Shown here one piece after another: positions 8,120 through 16,446 of a stretch of 64,000 bases of DNA. Both the position numbers and the translations under genes were made by a program. The notes under the pieces are model-generated. The model did no database searches and was not told the origin of the DNA. It saw nothing but the letters and a program-made list of their open reading frames with translations. This stretch comes from JANXSS01 sp040385645 (GTDB taxonomy: Bacteria > Pseudomonadota > Gammaproteobacteria > Burkholderiales > Burkholderiaceae_D), in the NCBI GenBank assembly GCA_040385645.1, contig JAZKGZ010000005.1, positions 1 through 64,000 of the forward strand, given 5' to 3'. The number at the start of each line of letters is the position of its first letter. The first letter of the stretch is position 1.

Positions 8120-8830
8120 TTATTTGCACGACTGTTCGTGAATTGCTGCGAGCAGAGACACCATCGTCGACAATACGGCACTGAAATCTTTGACCGGTTC
8201 GGTCTCATCCCAAATGTAGTTCAGCATTACAGCTTCGAACGCCTTTCTTTTGGATTTCGTCGTTACCTCGTGTGCTCTGGTAATTGCTTTTAAAAACTGG
8301 CGACGCATGCCAGGCATCAAAGGCAGATGTTGTATGTCGTCCAGGAATTCGAATCCGCTCGGTAGGCTTGTTCCTTTAAGAGCAAATTCCAGTCGTTCAA
8401 ATACCGACGAGGGCATATCGCGTACCAGTTCGCAGGCACTGGCTTCGAGTTTCAAAAGAAAATTAAAACCTGCTGGATACACGGCACCAAAATCATCACG
8501 CTCGGACAAAAATATCGCAGCGCGAAGCGAGTATTCCGCAGACGATGCATCCGCATACGCGCTCGACTGGCTAGTTCGGGTAGCTGGCCAAAAGAATAGA
8601 TTTCCCGGCGTGCTAGGGTCGTCCGGATCGGGGAAGAACTGGGCGGCGATATCTTCGCTTTGCGCACCGAACTGGGATAGCATTTTTAGTACCGGGGCTG
8701 ACAGTGCATCTAATGCTGCGGCCGCTAGCGCAGCACTGGCAGCGGTATCGGCATTGGAGAGATCTTCAACAATGTAGGGCGACAACGGTGCCAGTAACGG
8801 ATGCGGATCGATATTCAGAGTAGCGGTCAT
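8120..8830 (-). CDS. Hypothetical protein, 236 residues
   Basis: I do not recognise this protein. It starts MTATLNIDPHPLLAPL, has an Ala-rich helical segment at about residues 30-47, an acidic proline patch FFPDPDDPSTPG, and a helix-rich C-terminal half ending CK. There is no signal peptide or membrane segment, so it is probably cytoplasmic or exported by a non-Sec route. It converges on merR, with 15 bases between the two stops, and no clear ribosome site precedes the ATG. No TTCG-N16-TTCG box lies upstream, unlike the two effector-like genes in this window. It opens the accessory stretch 8.1-11.9 kb. The reading frame is long and intact, hence probably real. Confidence 0.7.
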   Translation of the reverse strand: MTATLNIDPHPLLAPLSPYIVEDLSNADTAASAALAAAALDALSAPVLKMLSQFGAQSEDIAAQFFPDPDDPSTPGNLFFWPATRTSQSSAYADASSAEYSLRAAIFLSERDDFGAVYPAGFNFLLKLEASACELVRDMPSSVFERLEFALKGTSLPSGFEFLDDIQHLPLMPGMRRQFLKAITRAHEVTTKSKRKAFEAVMLNYIWDETEPVKDFSAVLSTMVSLLAAIHEQSCK

Positions 8831-8894
8831 AAGTAGGGACGAATGAATGGAAAGCGCAAATAGTATCGTGAATGAAGACGTTATTTCTGAGGAA

Positions 8895-8926
8895 TACGCT
8901 TTACTAGCGCTGTACTAACGCTGTAC
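8895..8926. repeat. 11-bp tandem repeat
   Basis: Units TAGCGCTGTAC (8905-8915) and TAACGCTGTAC (8916-8926) are preceded by a diverged unit TACGCTTTAC (8895-8904). It lies in the spacer upstream of the 236-residue gene. One of several short tandem repeats in noncoding DNA of this window. Confidence 0.7.
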
Positions 8927-8985
8927 GAAGCGTATTATTAGACCATGCGTGGAGCGATTTATCAGAGCGATGTCTGTTTGCGTAG

Positions 8986-9255
8986 CTAGGAGGACAAGAC
9001 GTTTGCTGGTACAGCCAATACCAATGTTTTGCGCCGTTCGCCTGGTCGTAACAAAACGCGTAGCGCGATCTCAACCGGAATGCCTTTGTAGTCCAGAAAA
9101 ACAGCGGCGAATTTTGTGCCGGCCTGTTCCTGCAGAGCGATGCCTTCTTCAACCAAAGCAGCCGTAGCGAAATCGCGGCGCATCAAACCTACAGGCTCTG
9201 GACGCGCGCCGCGATTACCTGAGTGCCAAACATTCCTGCTCGTTGCGTTATTCAT
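8986..9255 (-). CDS. Small hypothetical protein, 89 residues
   Basis: The product starts MNNATSRNVWHSG and contains MRRDFATAALVEEGIALQEQ and GIPVEIALRVLLR, ending in a basic region. A GGAGAT ribosome site lies 5 bases before the ATG, the best support that it is real. It resembles small conserved Burkholderiales proteins with a central Met/Arg-Arg-Asp helix, but I cannot name the family. No signal peptide. A shorter reading frame overlapping it at 8904-9152 on the same strand has no such ribosome site and is rejected. Confidence 0.6.
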   Translation of the reverse strand: MNNATSRNVWHSGNRGARPEPVGLMRRDFATAALVEEGIALQEQAGTKFAAVFLDYKGIPVEIALRVLLRPGERRKTLVLAVPANVLSS

Positions 9256-9509
9256 CTGGATCTCCGATCACCTAGGCAAGCCGTGCAATTTCCGTGAACC
9301 GATGTTTGTTCCTTATAGTAACAATATTTAACATTGTGCGTAAATCCATTGCCTGATAAAAATATTGTTTCAATTAAACTTATTGAACATATAGGTTTGG
9401 AATTGACACTTAGCGAAACTTCCGGCGGTTTTTGTTATCGCAAAGGCATGGGGTATTATCGAAGGCATGTCAATTCTGACAAGTCTCACTGTTTTAGATT
9501 GGAGAAAAA

Positions 9510-9782
9510 ATGTCTACTAATAAAACCAACGTACATACTGAAAAAAGTGGTTCGCAAACATTGCCTTCGTCACCAGGCAACGATTCTGCTGTGGTAACGC
9601 CTAACGATAACGGTGATACGCATATGCCGTCCAAAAACGTTAAGAAGAGAAATGTCACGTCGGACGATCCTGATGAAAAACAGGAAGCACAGCTTGACGA
9701 CGCAATCGAGTTAACTTTTCCGGCAAGTGATCCTCTACCAGCCGCTGGCGGAATCACGCGAATTGAAAAGCCGGCGAAGTAA
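9510..9782 (+). CDS. Small hydrophilic protein with FPASDP motif
   Basis: 90 residues, strongly polar, starting MSTNKTNVHTEKSGSQTLP. The C-terminal third carries LDDAIELTFPASDPLPA, a motif I recognise from short, widespread proteobacterial proteins of unknown function that end in a DDAxxxTFPASDP segment. GGAGAA precedes the ATG by 4 bases. The N-terminal two thirds are low-complexity (Ser, Thr, Asn, Asp) and probably disordered. A bidirectional terminator follows. Function unknown; it could be a general-stress protein, but nothing here shows that. Confidence 0.75.
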   Translation: MSTNKTNVHTEKSGSQTLPSSPGNDSAVVTPNDNGDTHMPSKNVKKRNVTSDDPDEKQEAQLDDAIELTFPASDPLPAAGGITRIEKPAK

Positions 9783-9829
9783 CGGCAATAGTTATGTTGC
9801 GCATGTAATGCTGAAGAGTTAAAGAAAAA

Positions 9830-9860
9830 CGCCACCAGGGTCCCCTGTGTGGCGCTTTTT
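9830..9860. terminator. Bidirectional intrinsic terminator
   Basis: CGCCAC and CAGGG on the left pair with CCCTG and GTGGCG on the right (2-base bulge). The hairpin is flanked by an A run (AAAGAAAAA) on the left and TTTTT plus ATTT on the right. It lies between the converging genes ending at 9782 (+) and 9911 (-) and serves both. Confidence 0.85.
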
Positions 9861-9910
9861 ATTTCACATTCATCGCTAACTAAGCTTGAACGCTATCGCT
9901 CGTCCGCCTT

Positions 9911-10723
9911 TCAATATTGGTCGGGCGTTGCATAGCGGCGCTGGGAGTAAGAACCGTCGCCGTACGATACATAACCAACGCCGCTAGGCTGTTGCGAATA
10001 CTGTGGCTGCGATGGTTGCACGTACCCATGTTGTACCGGGTACGGCGCATTTTGGATGCGGTCGCCAACTACCGCACCGACGACGCCACCTAAGGCCGTA
10101 GCTGCGATCTTACCGTTTCCCTTACCTACACGGCTGCCAAGCAAAGCCCCGGCTACACCGCCGACGATCGGACCGGTATAGCCGCGTTGTGCGGCGGGCG
10201 CTGAGTGCTGATAAGAATGCTGATACACCGGCGCGTCTTGACGCACATAAGTGGGTTGCTCGTAGCGGATGACTTCTTGCTGCGGATAGTATTGCCGGTG
10301 ATGTTGTACTCGATCTGCTTGCCGATGCATTTCATAAGCGTATGGCCCCGGCTGAGTCGATTGATACACTGGTTGGGAATAAGCCGGATAGGACTGATTT
10401 GAATGATAAATCGGTTGCTGCACTGTCTGAGGCTGATACGCATAACCACGGTGTTGTGGCAACCCCGCCTGGACATTGCCGCCGACTATCGAGCCAAGCA
10501 CCCCACCGGCAGCCGCAGCTGCAATCTGACCGCTACCGCTGCCGATTCGGCTGCCCAATAACGCACCCGCTACGCCGCCGATAATATTACCTGCATAACC
10601 CTGCTCCTGCGCTTGCACCGGTGCAGGCGTCAACACCACGCCAGCGGTAGCCAGCGCAAGCCCGCTAGCCAACAACTTAAGTCTTAGTTTCGACACAGCG
10701 TCGACGTTTGCTGCAGTGTTCAT
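9911..10723 (-). CDS. Exported protein with two glycine-zipper domains
   Basis: 270 residues from the ATG at 10723, which has GAGGA 7 bases upstream. Longer in-frame starts exist but would bury the signal peptide. Residues 1-38 form a Sec signal ending VQAQ. Two near-identical glycine-zipper modules follow, YAGNIIGGVAGALLGSRIG and YTGPIVGGVAGALLGSRVG, each continuing into a second Gly/Ala zipper helix (as in 17-kDa surface antigen and YMGG-type proteins). The linker between them and the C-terminal tail are rich in Tyr, Gln, His and Pro. Likely an outer-membrane or periplasmic protein. It lacks the lipobox cysteine of the classical 17-kDa family. It is transcribed divergently from the effector-like gene at 11042. 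Confidence 0.85.
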   Translation of the reverse strand: MNTAANVDAVSKLRLKLLASGLALATAGVVLTPAPVQAQEQGYAGNIIGGVAGALLGSRIGSGSGQIAAAAAGGVLGSIVGGNVQAGLPQHRGYAYQPQTVQQPIYHSNQSYPAYSQPVYQSTQPGPYAYEMHRQADRVQHHRQYYPQQEVIRYEQPTYVRQDAPVYQHSYQHSAPAAQRGYTGPIVGGVAGALLGSRVGKGNGKIAATALGGVVGAVVGDRIQNAPYPVQHGYVQPSQPQYSQQPSGVGYVSYGDGSYSQRRYATPDQY

Positions 10724-10952
10724 AAAATTCCTCGCTTGACAATGGTGTTTGTACTTCCGGTTCAAGTGCAATTCGATACTAGCCATGCAAACCAACCTTG
10801 TCCAATAATTTGCCGCGGTTTTACACGCGGTTACCATTGCGACGAATATTTTTCTGTCGAATGATGGATGTTCGTTGGCAGTATCCAGATCGGTACCGAA
10901 ATTGTCGATAACCGTGGTCGATCTCAATACATTATTCAAACTGATCCGGCAA

Positions 10953-11013
10953 TTCGTCCGAGAACGCATAAATTCGTAGGTGCCGCTATGGCGCAACCTC
11001 AAACGCATACAGT
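10953..11013 (+). promoter_or_regulatory. PIP/hrpII-type promoter
   Basis: TTCGT at 10953, 15 bases, TTCGT at 10973, 30 bases, then TACAGT at 11008-11013. This equals the plant-inducible promoter form TTCGB-N15-TTCGB-N30-32-YANNNT bound by HrpB/HrpX-type AraC activators of type III secretion genes. The next 28 bases lead to an AAAGGA ribosome site and the ATG at 11042. It also shows that in-frame ATGs further upstream (from 10868) cannot be the start of this transcript. The match is seen; activation by a HrpB homologue is inference. Confidence 0.7.
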
Positions 11014-11041
11014 GAAGAAATTGAAACAAAGGAATAATGTT

Positions 11042-11836
11042 ATGCGTGCATCGAATTCCAGGCTATCGCTCAGCAATCTTTTATCCTGCTTCACAGGCAA
11101 TTCCAGCCCTAAAGCAGCGACGCAGGCAGGTATTAATGCCGATGCGGGCAGTTCGGTGCCCAACCCGCTCCATCCTTTGAAACGAGCCACTGTCAACGCG
11201 TTAAATACTAATTGGGAGCAAGCAGGTGTCGCCGGTGCTGCAGGCAAGTATGCCTCTGCGCCGGGCAACATGCGTTTTGTCAATGCATCGAGTCGTTCTG
11301 CTTCGTTTGCACACACCGCAAAAACCGATGAATTAACCATCCGACAAGTAAATTTAGTAGGGCTTCATCATCAATCACTGCAAAAATCGACGGTGCATCG
11401 CGGTGCGGTAAATCGTTCAAAAAAATCAGTGAAGGAAGAGGAGACGCTTTTGACATTGCGTTTCGAGATACTAAAGTTACCGACTAATCTCAACGTTCGG
11501 TGTAATGCGAGTCTGGCAAAAATTCAAAAAATAGCGCATCCCGGTCGGCGTATCGAAATGCTGGAGCAATTGCTGTCAAAACTTACAAACCGTTCCTCGG
11601 AAGGCGATTCGCCAAGCGCGCTGGTGATGACCAGCTATCAGGATGTCGTAACGCAGATGAGCCGGAAAAAGTCGGATGAGGTAACCGCGATGCGGGTTGA
11701 TCTGTTAAAAATCGGCAACCCTCATGCGGTCGGTTACCAAAATCTTTTGCGAGACGTGTTGGCGCGTCCTGACAGCAAGGAACGCGATGATTTCCTGACG
11801 AAGATGGCGCAGGATATTAAATCGCATCTTGTTTAA
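11042..11836 (+). CDS. Hypothetical protein, candidate type III effector
   Basis: 264 residues, no family recognised. The first 80 residues are rich in Ser, Ala and Asn with few acidic residues (MRASNSRLSLSNLLSCFTGN), typical of type III secretion signals, and there is no Sec signal or membrane segment. From about residue 130 it becomes helical and charged (EEETLLTLRFEILKLP, RRIEMLEQLLSKL, FLTKMAQDIKSHLV). The gene stands alone behind a PIP/hrpII-type promoter, with the ATG 28 bases after the proposed -10. That promoter and the composition are the evidence for an effector. Alternative: an unrelated cytoplasmic orphan with a chance promoter match. A weak hairpin without a T run follows. Confidence 0.65.
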   Translation: MRASNSRLSLSNLLSCFTGNSSPKAATQAGINADAGSSVPNPLHPLKRATVNALNTNWEQAGVAGAAGKYASAPGNMRFVNASSRSASFAHTAKTDELTIRQVNLVGLHHQSLQKSTVHRGAVNRSKKSVKEEETLLTLRFEILKLPTNLNVRCNASLAKIQKIAHPGRRIEMLEQLLSKLTNRSSEGDSPSALVMTSYQDVVTQMSRKKSDEVTAMRVDLLKIGNPHAVGYQNLLRDVLARPDSKERDDFLTKMAQDIKSHLV

Positions 11837-12116
11837 AAATCTGACGCTGGTGCGGGCCCCGTCGCGCCAGCTATATATAGACGCCTTGCTCACTGACCTG
11901 TAATGTTTTGCTCAAATTAACAAGTCCCAGGGCAGTTCAGTGTTGCAAAATCACTAATTTATCTGTCTGCTCCAAAAAATACCCCTCCTGACAATTTTGT
12001 CATGTGGACGACAGAATCCGGTCGGCGTGTGCCGATTACCATCGGGTCTGTTTCCATGCGCTTTTCATTGCCCATCCTTCTTTTAAACTCAGCTTTTTCC
12101 TATCCAGACCAACCTC

Positions 12117-13304
12117 ATGACGACCATCGATTCTCCTCCCGCCTCCCGGCGTCGTCCGGGCTTTCAGATCGTCGTGGTGCTGTTGCTGGTATCGATTGCC
12201 GCTGCAGCGTGGTGGTGGTTCAAGGGCCGTGCCGGTGACAAACCACCTGCGCCGCCAGCGGCGGTGCCAGTATCCGTGGTCAAGGCAGAGCAGCGCGATT
12301 TGCCGCACCTGACCCGCGCGATCGGCACTGCACAGTCGCTGCACAGCGTGACGCTACGCTCGCAAGTCGATGGCATTCTGACGCAAGTCATGTTCAAAGA
12401 AGGTGAGCCTGTCAAGAAGGGACAGTTGCTGGCTACGATCGACGACCGTTCGATCGCTGCGATGCTGGACCAGGCCAGGGCCGAGCGTGCTCGCAACGCC
12501 GCCTCGCTGAAGGCAGCTGAAGTGGACTTGCAACGCTACGGCAACCTGCTGAAAGAGGAAGCGATCGCCAAACAGCAGGTCGATCAGCAGACCGCCACCG
12601 TCGATCAATTGCGTGCCACGGTGCGCGCCAACGATGCCGCGATCGCGGCTGCGCAGGTCCAGCTTTCGCATACGCGCATTGTCTCGCCAGTCACCGGGCG
12701 GGTTGGCATCCGCCGCGTCGATACCGGCAATCTGATTCGCACCAGCGACGCCGAAGGATTGGTGACGGTTACGCAGATCGACCCGATTGCGGTGATGTTT
12801 TCACTGCCACAGGAGCTGTTGCCGCGTATTCAGGAGTCGCTGCGTGGTCAAAAAACGATTGCGGTGGAAGCCGCAAGTCGTGACGGCGGCCAGCCGCTGG
12901 CAACCGGCAAGCTGCTGCTGGTAGACAATCAGATCGACAGCACTACCGGCACGGTGCGACTGAAAGCGGAATTTCAAAATGCTGATAGCAAGCTCTGGGC
13001 CGGCCAGTTCGTAACAGTGCAGCTGCGCACCGGTAACAGTCCTAATGCAATCGTGGTGCCCAGTACCGCCGTGCAGCGCGGGTTGAAACAGCCATTTGTT
13101 TATCGCATCAATAATGACAAAGCGGAACCCGCCAACATCGAGATCGGCTACCAGAATGAAGACGTCACCGTAATCAACACCGGTCTGGCCGCAGGCGACG
13201 TGGTGGTCAGCGACGGCCAATCGCGTTTGAAACCTGGCTCGATGGTGAAGGTGTTGAACAACGATGCGCCGGCTGCAGCCGTTTCTCCCGTGGCGAGGAA
13301 CTGA
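12117..13304 (+). CDS. RND efflux periplasmic adaptor (MdtA-like)
   Basis: 395-residue membrane-fusion protein linking an inner-membrane RND pump to an outer-membrane channel. One N-terminal membrane anchor (IVVVLLLVSIAAAAWWWF, residues 18-35) is followed by a proline-rich stretch. The lipoyl/barrel-sandwich half-motifs are around LRSQVDGILTQVMFKEGEPV and RIVSPVTGRVGIR, with an alpha-hairpin (EEAIAKQQVDQQTATVDQLR) between them and a beta-barrel and membrane-proximal domain behind. No lipobox, so it is anchored by the helix. The closest named type by eye is MdtA. The RND gene starts 1 base after its stop, so the two are co-transcribed. Confidence 0.92.
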   Translation: MTTIDSPPASRRRPGFQIVVVLLLVSIAAAAWWWFKGRAGDKPPAPPAAVPVSVVKAEQRDLPHLTRAIGTAQSLHSVTLRSQVDGILTQVMFKEGEPVKKGQLLATIDDRSIAAMLDQARAERARNAASLKAAEVDLQRYGNLLKEEAIAKQQVDQQTATVDQLRATVRANDAAIAAAQVQLSHTRIVSPVTGRVGIRRVDTGNLIRTSDAEGLVTVTQIDPIAVMFSLPQELLPRIQESLRGQKTIAVEAASRDGGQPLATGKLLLVDNQIDSTTGTVRLKAEFQNADSKLWAGQFVTVQLRTGNSPNAIVVPSTAVQRGLKQPFVYRINNDKAEPANIEIGYQNEDVTVINTGLAAGDVVVSDGQSRLKPGSMVKVLNNDAPAAAVSPVARN

Positions 13305-13305
13305 C

Positions 13306-16300
13306 ATGCAAGTTAAAACGAATATGTCGGGCTGGTTTATCGGGCATCCGATCGCCACCGTGCTGCTGACCGTAGCGGTGGTCCTATTGGGCATTTTTGC
13401 ATTTCCGCGGTTAGCGGTCGCGCCGCTGCCGCAGGCAGAATTTCCAACCATCCGCATCAATGCATCGCTACCCGGCGCCAGCCCAGAAACCATGGCCTCG
13501 TCGATCGCCACGCCGCTAGAAGTCGAATTGAGCGCCGTGCCGGGCATCACCGAAATGACATCCACTAGCGCGCTCGGCACCACGTCGATCACACTGCAGT
13601 TTTCGCTGGACAAGAGCATCGATACCGCTGCACAGGAAGTGCAGGCCGCGCTCAATAGCGCCGCCGGGCAGTTGCCGTCGGACATGCCGAATCAACCGAC
13701 CTGGCGCAAAGTCAACCCGGCGGACAGTCCGATTTTAATCATCCGCATGCAATCGCAGCAAATGCCTCTGGAAGAGTTGAGCGATCTGGCTGAAACCGTT
13801 CTGGCGCGCCAGATGAGCCAGATCCAGGGCGTGGCCGAGGTCAATATATCCGGCCAGCGCAAACCGGCGATTCGTGTCCAAGCCTCGCCCGACCGGCTGG
13901 CCGCCTATGGCATGACGCTGGCCGACATTCGCGCCGCGGTACAGACCGCCAGCGTCAACCAAGCCAAAGGCGCCCTGTATGGCGACAATCGCGTATCGAC
14001 GCTGGCGACTAACGACCAGCTTTTCACGCCGGAGGAATACGGAAATCTTGTGGTGGCTTACCGAAACAACGCGCCAGTCATCTTAAAAGACGTCGCAAAA
14101 GTGGCGATCGGCGCTGAAAATGATTTTGTACAGGCGTGGCAGAACGGTCGGCCTGGCGTGAATCTGGTGGTATTCCGCCAACCTGGTGTCAATATCGTGG
14201 ATACGGTAGACCGCATCAAGGCTGCATTGCCGAAATTGCAGGAAGCGCTACCGGCCACAGTCGAGGTCGCCGTGCTCAACGATCGCACCCGAACCATTCG
14301 CTCGTCGCTGCATGAGGTGGAGCTGACGCTGCTCATTACGGTAGGTCTGGTAATTCTGGTCATGGGCCTGTTTTTACGGCAGGTATCGGCGACGTTGATC
14401 GTCAGTGCGGTGCTAGTAGTGTCGCTGGTCGCGACGTTTGCGGCGATGTATGCACTGGGCTTCAGTTTAAATAATCTGACGCTGGTGGCACTGGTGATTG
14501 CCGTCGGTTTCGTGGTCGACGATGCGATCGTGGTGGTGGAAAACATTCATCGCCATCTGGAGATGGGGGCATCGATGAAAGAGGCGGCCATCAAAGGGGC
14601 TTCCGAAATCAGCTTCACTGTCGTGTCGATCAGCTTATCGCTCATTGCAGCGTTCATACCTTTGCTATTCATGGGTGGCGTAGTCGGACGGCTGTTCCGC
14701 GAATTTGCACTGACCGTGACCGCTTCGATTCTGATTTCAGTGGTTGCTTCCCTGACGCTGGCACCGATGCTCGCCTCACGTTTCATGAAGGCCATGCCAC
14801 ATCGTGAAACAAAAAAACACGGGTTTGCAGAGAAGCTGCTGGGCAGCTACGACCGTTCGTTGAAATGGGTGCTCGGCCATCAGAAATGGATGATGGTCGG
14901 TTTTGCGATCACGGTCGCCATTGCCGCGCTTAGTTACGTCAAGATTCCCAAAGGCTTTTTCCCATTGCAGGACACCGCGTTCGTATTGGGTACCACACAG
15001 GCCGGTCCGGACATTTCGTATCAGGACATGATCGCCAAGCATCAGCAACTGGCGGCGATCATCGAGAAAGACTCGTCGGTACAATCGTTTGCGCATTCGG
15101 TCGGCTCCACGGGAGGTAGCCAGACCATGTCGAACGGCCGCTTCTGGATCGTCTTGAAAGATCGCTCGGATCGTGACGTGTCGGCTAGCGAATTGATCGA
15201 CCGCCTGCGTCCGCAACTTTCGCAAGTGCCCGGCATCATGCTGTTTCTGCGTGCCGCACAGGACATCAATATCGGCTCCGGTCCATCGCGCACGCAGTAC
15301 AGTTATGCACTACGCAGCCCGGATAGTGCGCAGTTGACTGAATGGGTCAACAAGCTGACGACCAAATTGCAACAGTTACCGCAATTGCGGGACGTTTCCA
15401 ACGATCAGCAACTGGGTGCGAGTGTCACGCGGCTCAATATCAACCGTGCTGCCGCAGCGCGTTATGGCCTGACCACCAACGACATCGACCAGGTGCTATA
15501 CGATGCTTTCGGCCAGCGCCAGATCAGCGAATACCAGACCGAGACCAATCAGTACAAGGTGATTCTGGAAATTGACGAAGCACTGCGCGGCAGCATCGAC
15601 AGCCTGTCGTACTTCTTCCTGCGTTCACCGACAACCGGCGCAATGGTGCCGCTGTCGGCGGTCGCCAAACTGGAGCCACCCTCGACCGGCCCGTTGTCGA
15701 TCAGTCATTACGGCATGTTCCCGTCGGCGACAATCTCGTTTAATGTCGCACAGGGCATCGCTTTGGGCGATGCCGTCAACCTCGTGAATGCAGCCAGTGC
15801 CGAGATCGTTATGCCTTCGGCAGTCACGGGCTCGTTTCAGGGGGCGGCGCAGGCATTCGAGGAGTCCCTGGCAAGCCAGCCGCTACTGATTCTGGCAGCG
15901 CTGCTGACGGTCTACATCATTCTCGGCGTGTTGTATGAAAGTTTTGTGCATCCGCTGACGATTTTGTCGACGCTGCCGTCGGCCGGCATCGGCGGCATTC
16001 TGCTGTTGTGGCTGTGGGGGCTGGACTTCTCGATCATGGCGCTGATTGGCATCGTGCTACTGATCGGCATTGTCAAGAAGAATGGCATCCTGATGGTGGA
16101 CTTTGCGCTCGATGCGCAGCGCACCCGCGGCTTGTCGCCGGACGAGGCGATTTACGAAGCATGCATCACGCGCTTCCGGCCGATCATGATGACTACTATT
16201 GCCGCCATGCTGGGTGCGATTCCCTTGATGATGGGTTTCGGCACCGGCGCAGAGCTGCGTCAGCCGCTCGGCATTGCAGTGTTTGGCGGACTACTGTTAA

Positions 16301-16446
16301 GCCAGATGCTGACGCTGTATTCGACACCGGTGGTGTATTTGGCACTCGATCGGCTGTTTCACCGCAAGCAGCGTGAACGGGATGCACAGGAGGCGGCACG
16401 CATTGCCGCCAATCCCGACGTCAGCGAACCTGGGAGTGCAACGTGA
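13306..16446 (+). CDS. RND multidrug efflux transporter (MdtB/MdtC-like)
   Basis: 1046-residue proton-driven inner-membrane pump of the hydrophobe/amphiphile efflux class. The start MQVKTNMSGWFIGHPIAT at 13306 follows GAGGA. The proton-relay pair D405-D406 lies in the TM4 motif GFVVDDAIVVVENI, and the matching lysine is in GIVKKNGILMVDF of TM10. Twelve membrane spans in two halves with large periplasmic loops are visible, including the conserved PNQPTWRKVNPADSPI segment typical of MdtB/MdtC. It lacks the charged TM4 signature I would expect of a heavy-metal (CusA/CzcA) pump. Only one RND gene is present here, not the MdtB-MdtC pair of enterobacteria. Confidence 0.93.
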   Translation: MQVKTNMSGWFIGHPIATVLLTVAVVLLGIFAFPRLAVAPLPQAEFPTIRINASLPGASPETMASSIATPLEVELSAVPGITEMTSTSALGTTSITLQFSLDKSIDTAAQEVQAALNSAAGQLPSDMPNQPTWRKVNPADSPILIIRMQSQQMPLEELSDLAETVLARQMSQIQGVAEVNISGQRKPAIRVQASPDRLAAYGMTLADIRAAVQTASVNQAKGALYGDNRVSTLATNDQLFTPEEYGNLVVAYRNNAPVILKDVAKVAIGAENDFVQAWQNGRPGVNLVVFRQPGVNIVDTVDRIKAALPKLQEALPATVEVAVLNDRTRTIRSSLHEVELTLLITVGLVILVMGLFLRQVSATLIVSAVLVVSLVATFAAMYALGFSLNNLTLVALVIAVGFVVDDAIVVVENIHRHLEMGASMKEAAIKGASEISFTVVSISLSLIAAFIPLLFMGGVVGRLFREFALTVTASILISVVASLTLAPMLASRFMKAMPHRETKKHGFAEKLLGSYDRSLKWVLGHQKWMMVGFAITVAIAALSYVKIPKGFFPLQDTAFVLGTTQAGPDISYQDMIAKHQQLAAIIEKDSSVQSFAHSVGSTGGSQTMSNGRFWIVLKDRSDRDVSASELIDRLRPQLSQVPGIMLFLRAAQDINIGSGPSRTQYSYALRSPDSAQLTEWVNKLTTKLQQLPQLRDVSNDQQLGASVTRLNINRAAAARYGLTTNDIDQVLYDAFGQRQISEYQTETNQYKVILEIDEALRGSIDSLSYFFLRSPTTGAMVPLSAVAKLEPPSTGPLSISHYGMFPSATISFNVAQGIALGDAVNLVNAASAEIVMPSAVTGSFQGAAQAFEESLASQPLLILAALLTVYIILGVLYESFVHPLTILSTLPSAGIGGILLLWLWGLDFSIMALIGIVLLIGIVKKNGILMVDFALDAQRTRGLSPDEAIYEACITRFRPIMMTTIAAMLGAIPLMMGFGTGAELRQPLGIAVFGGLLLSQMLTLYSTPVVYLALDRLFHRKQRERDAQEAARIAANPDVSEPGSAT

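Noticed and set aside
8831..8990. hrpII box upstream of the 236-residue gene
   Set aside because: I checked for TTCG pairs 16 bases apart in the right orientation and found none, so this gene is not placed in the proposed regulon.
9334..9597. 87-codon plus-strand frame before and across the FPASDP protein gene
   Set aside because: It overlaps the well-supported gene at 9510 in another frame and has no ribosome site.
10868..11041. N-terminal extension of the effector-like protein to an upstream ATG
   Set aside because: The proposed promoter lies inside this stretch, and the ATG at 11042 has the ribosome site AAAGGA. The extra 58 residues show no family pattern.
11837..12116. Terminator or promoter in the 280-base spacer before the efflux operon
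   Set aside because: A weak GC hairpin without a T run near 11847-11871 and an AT-rich TATATATAG are visible, but neither is good enough to call.
12801..13685. 294-codon open frame spanning the ends of the adaptor and RND genes on the minus strand
   Set aside because: It crosses two conserved genes in antisense and has no start signal.
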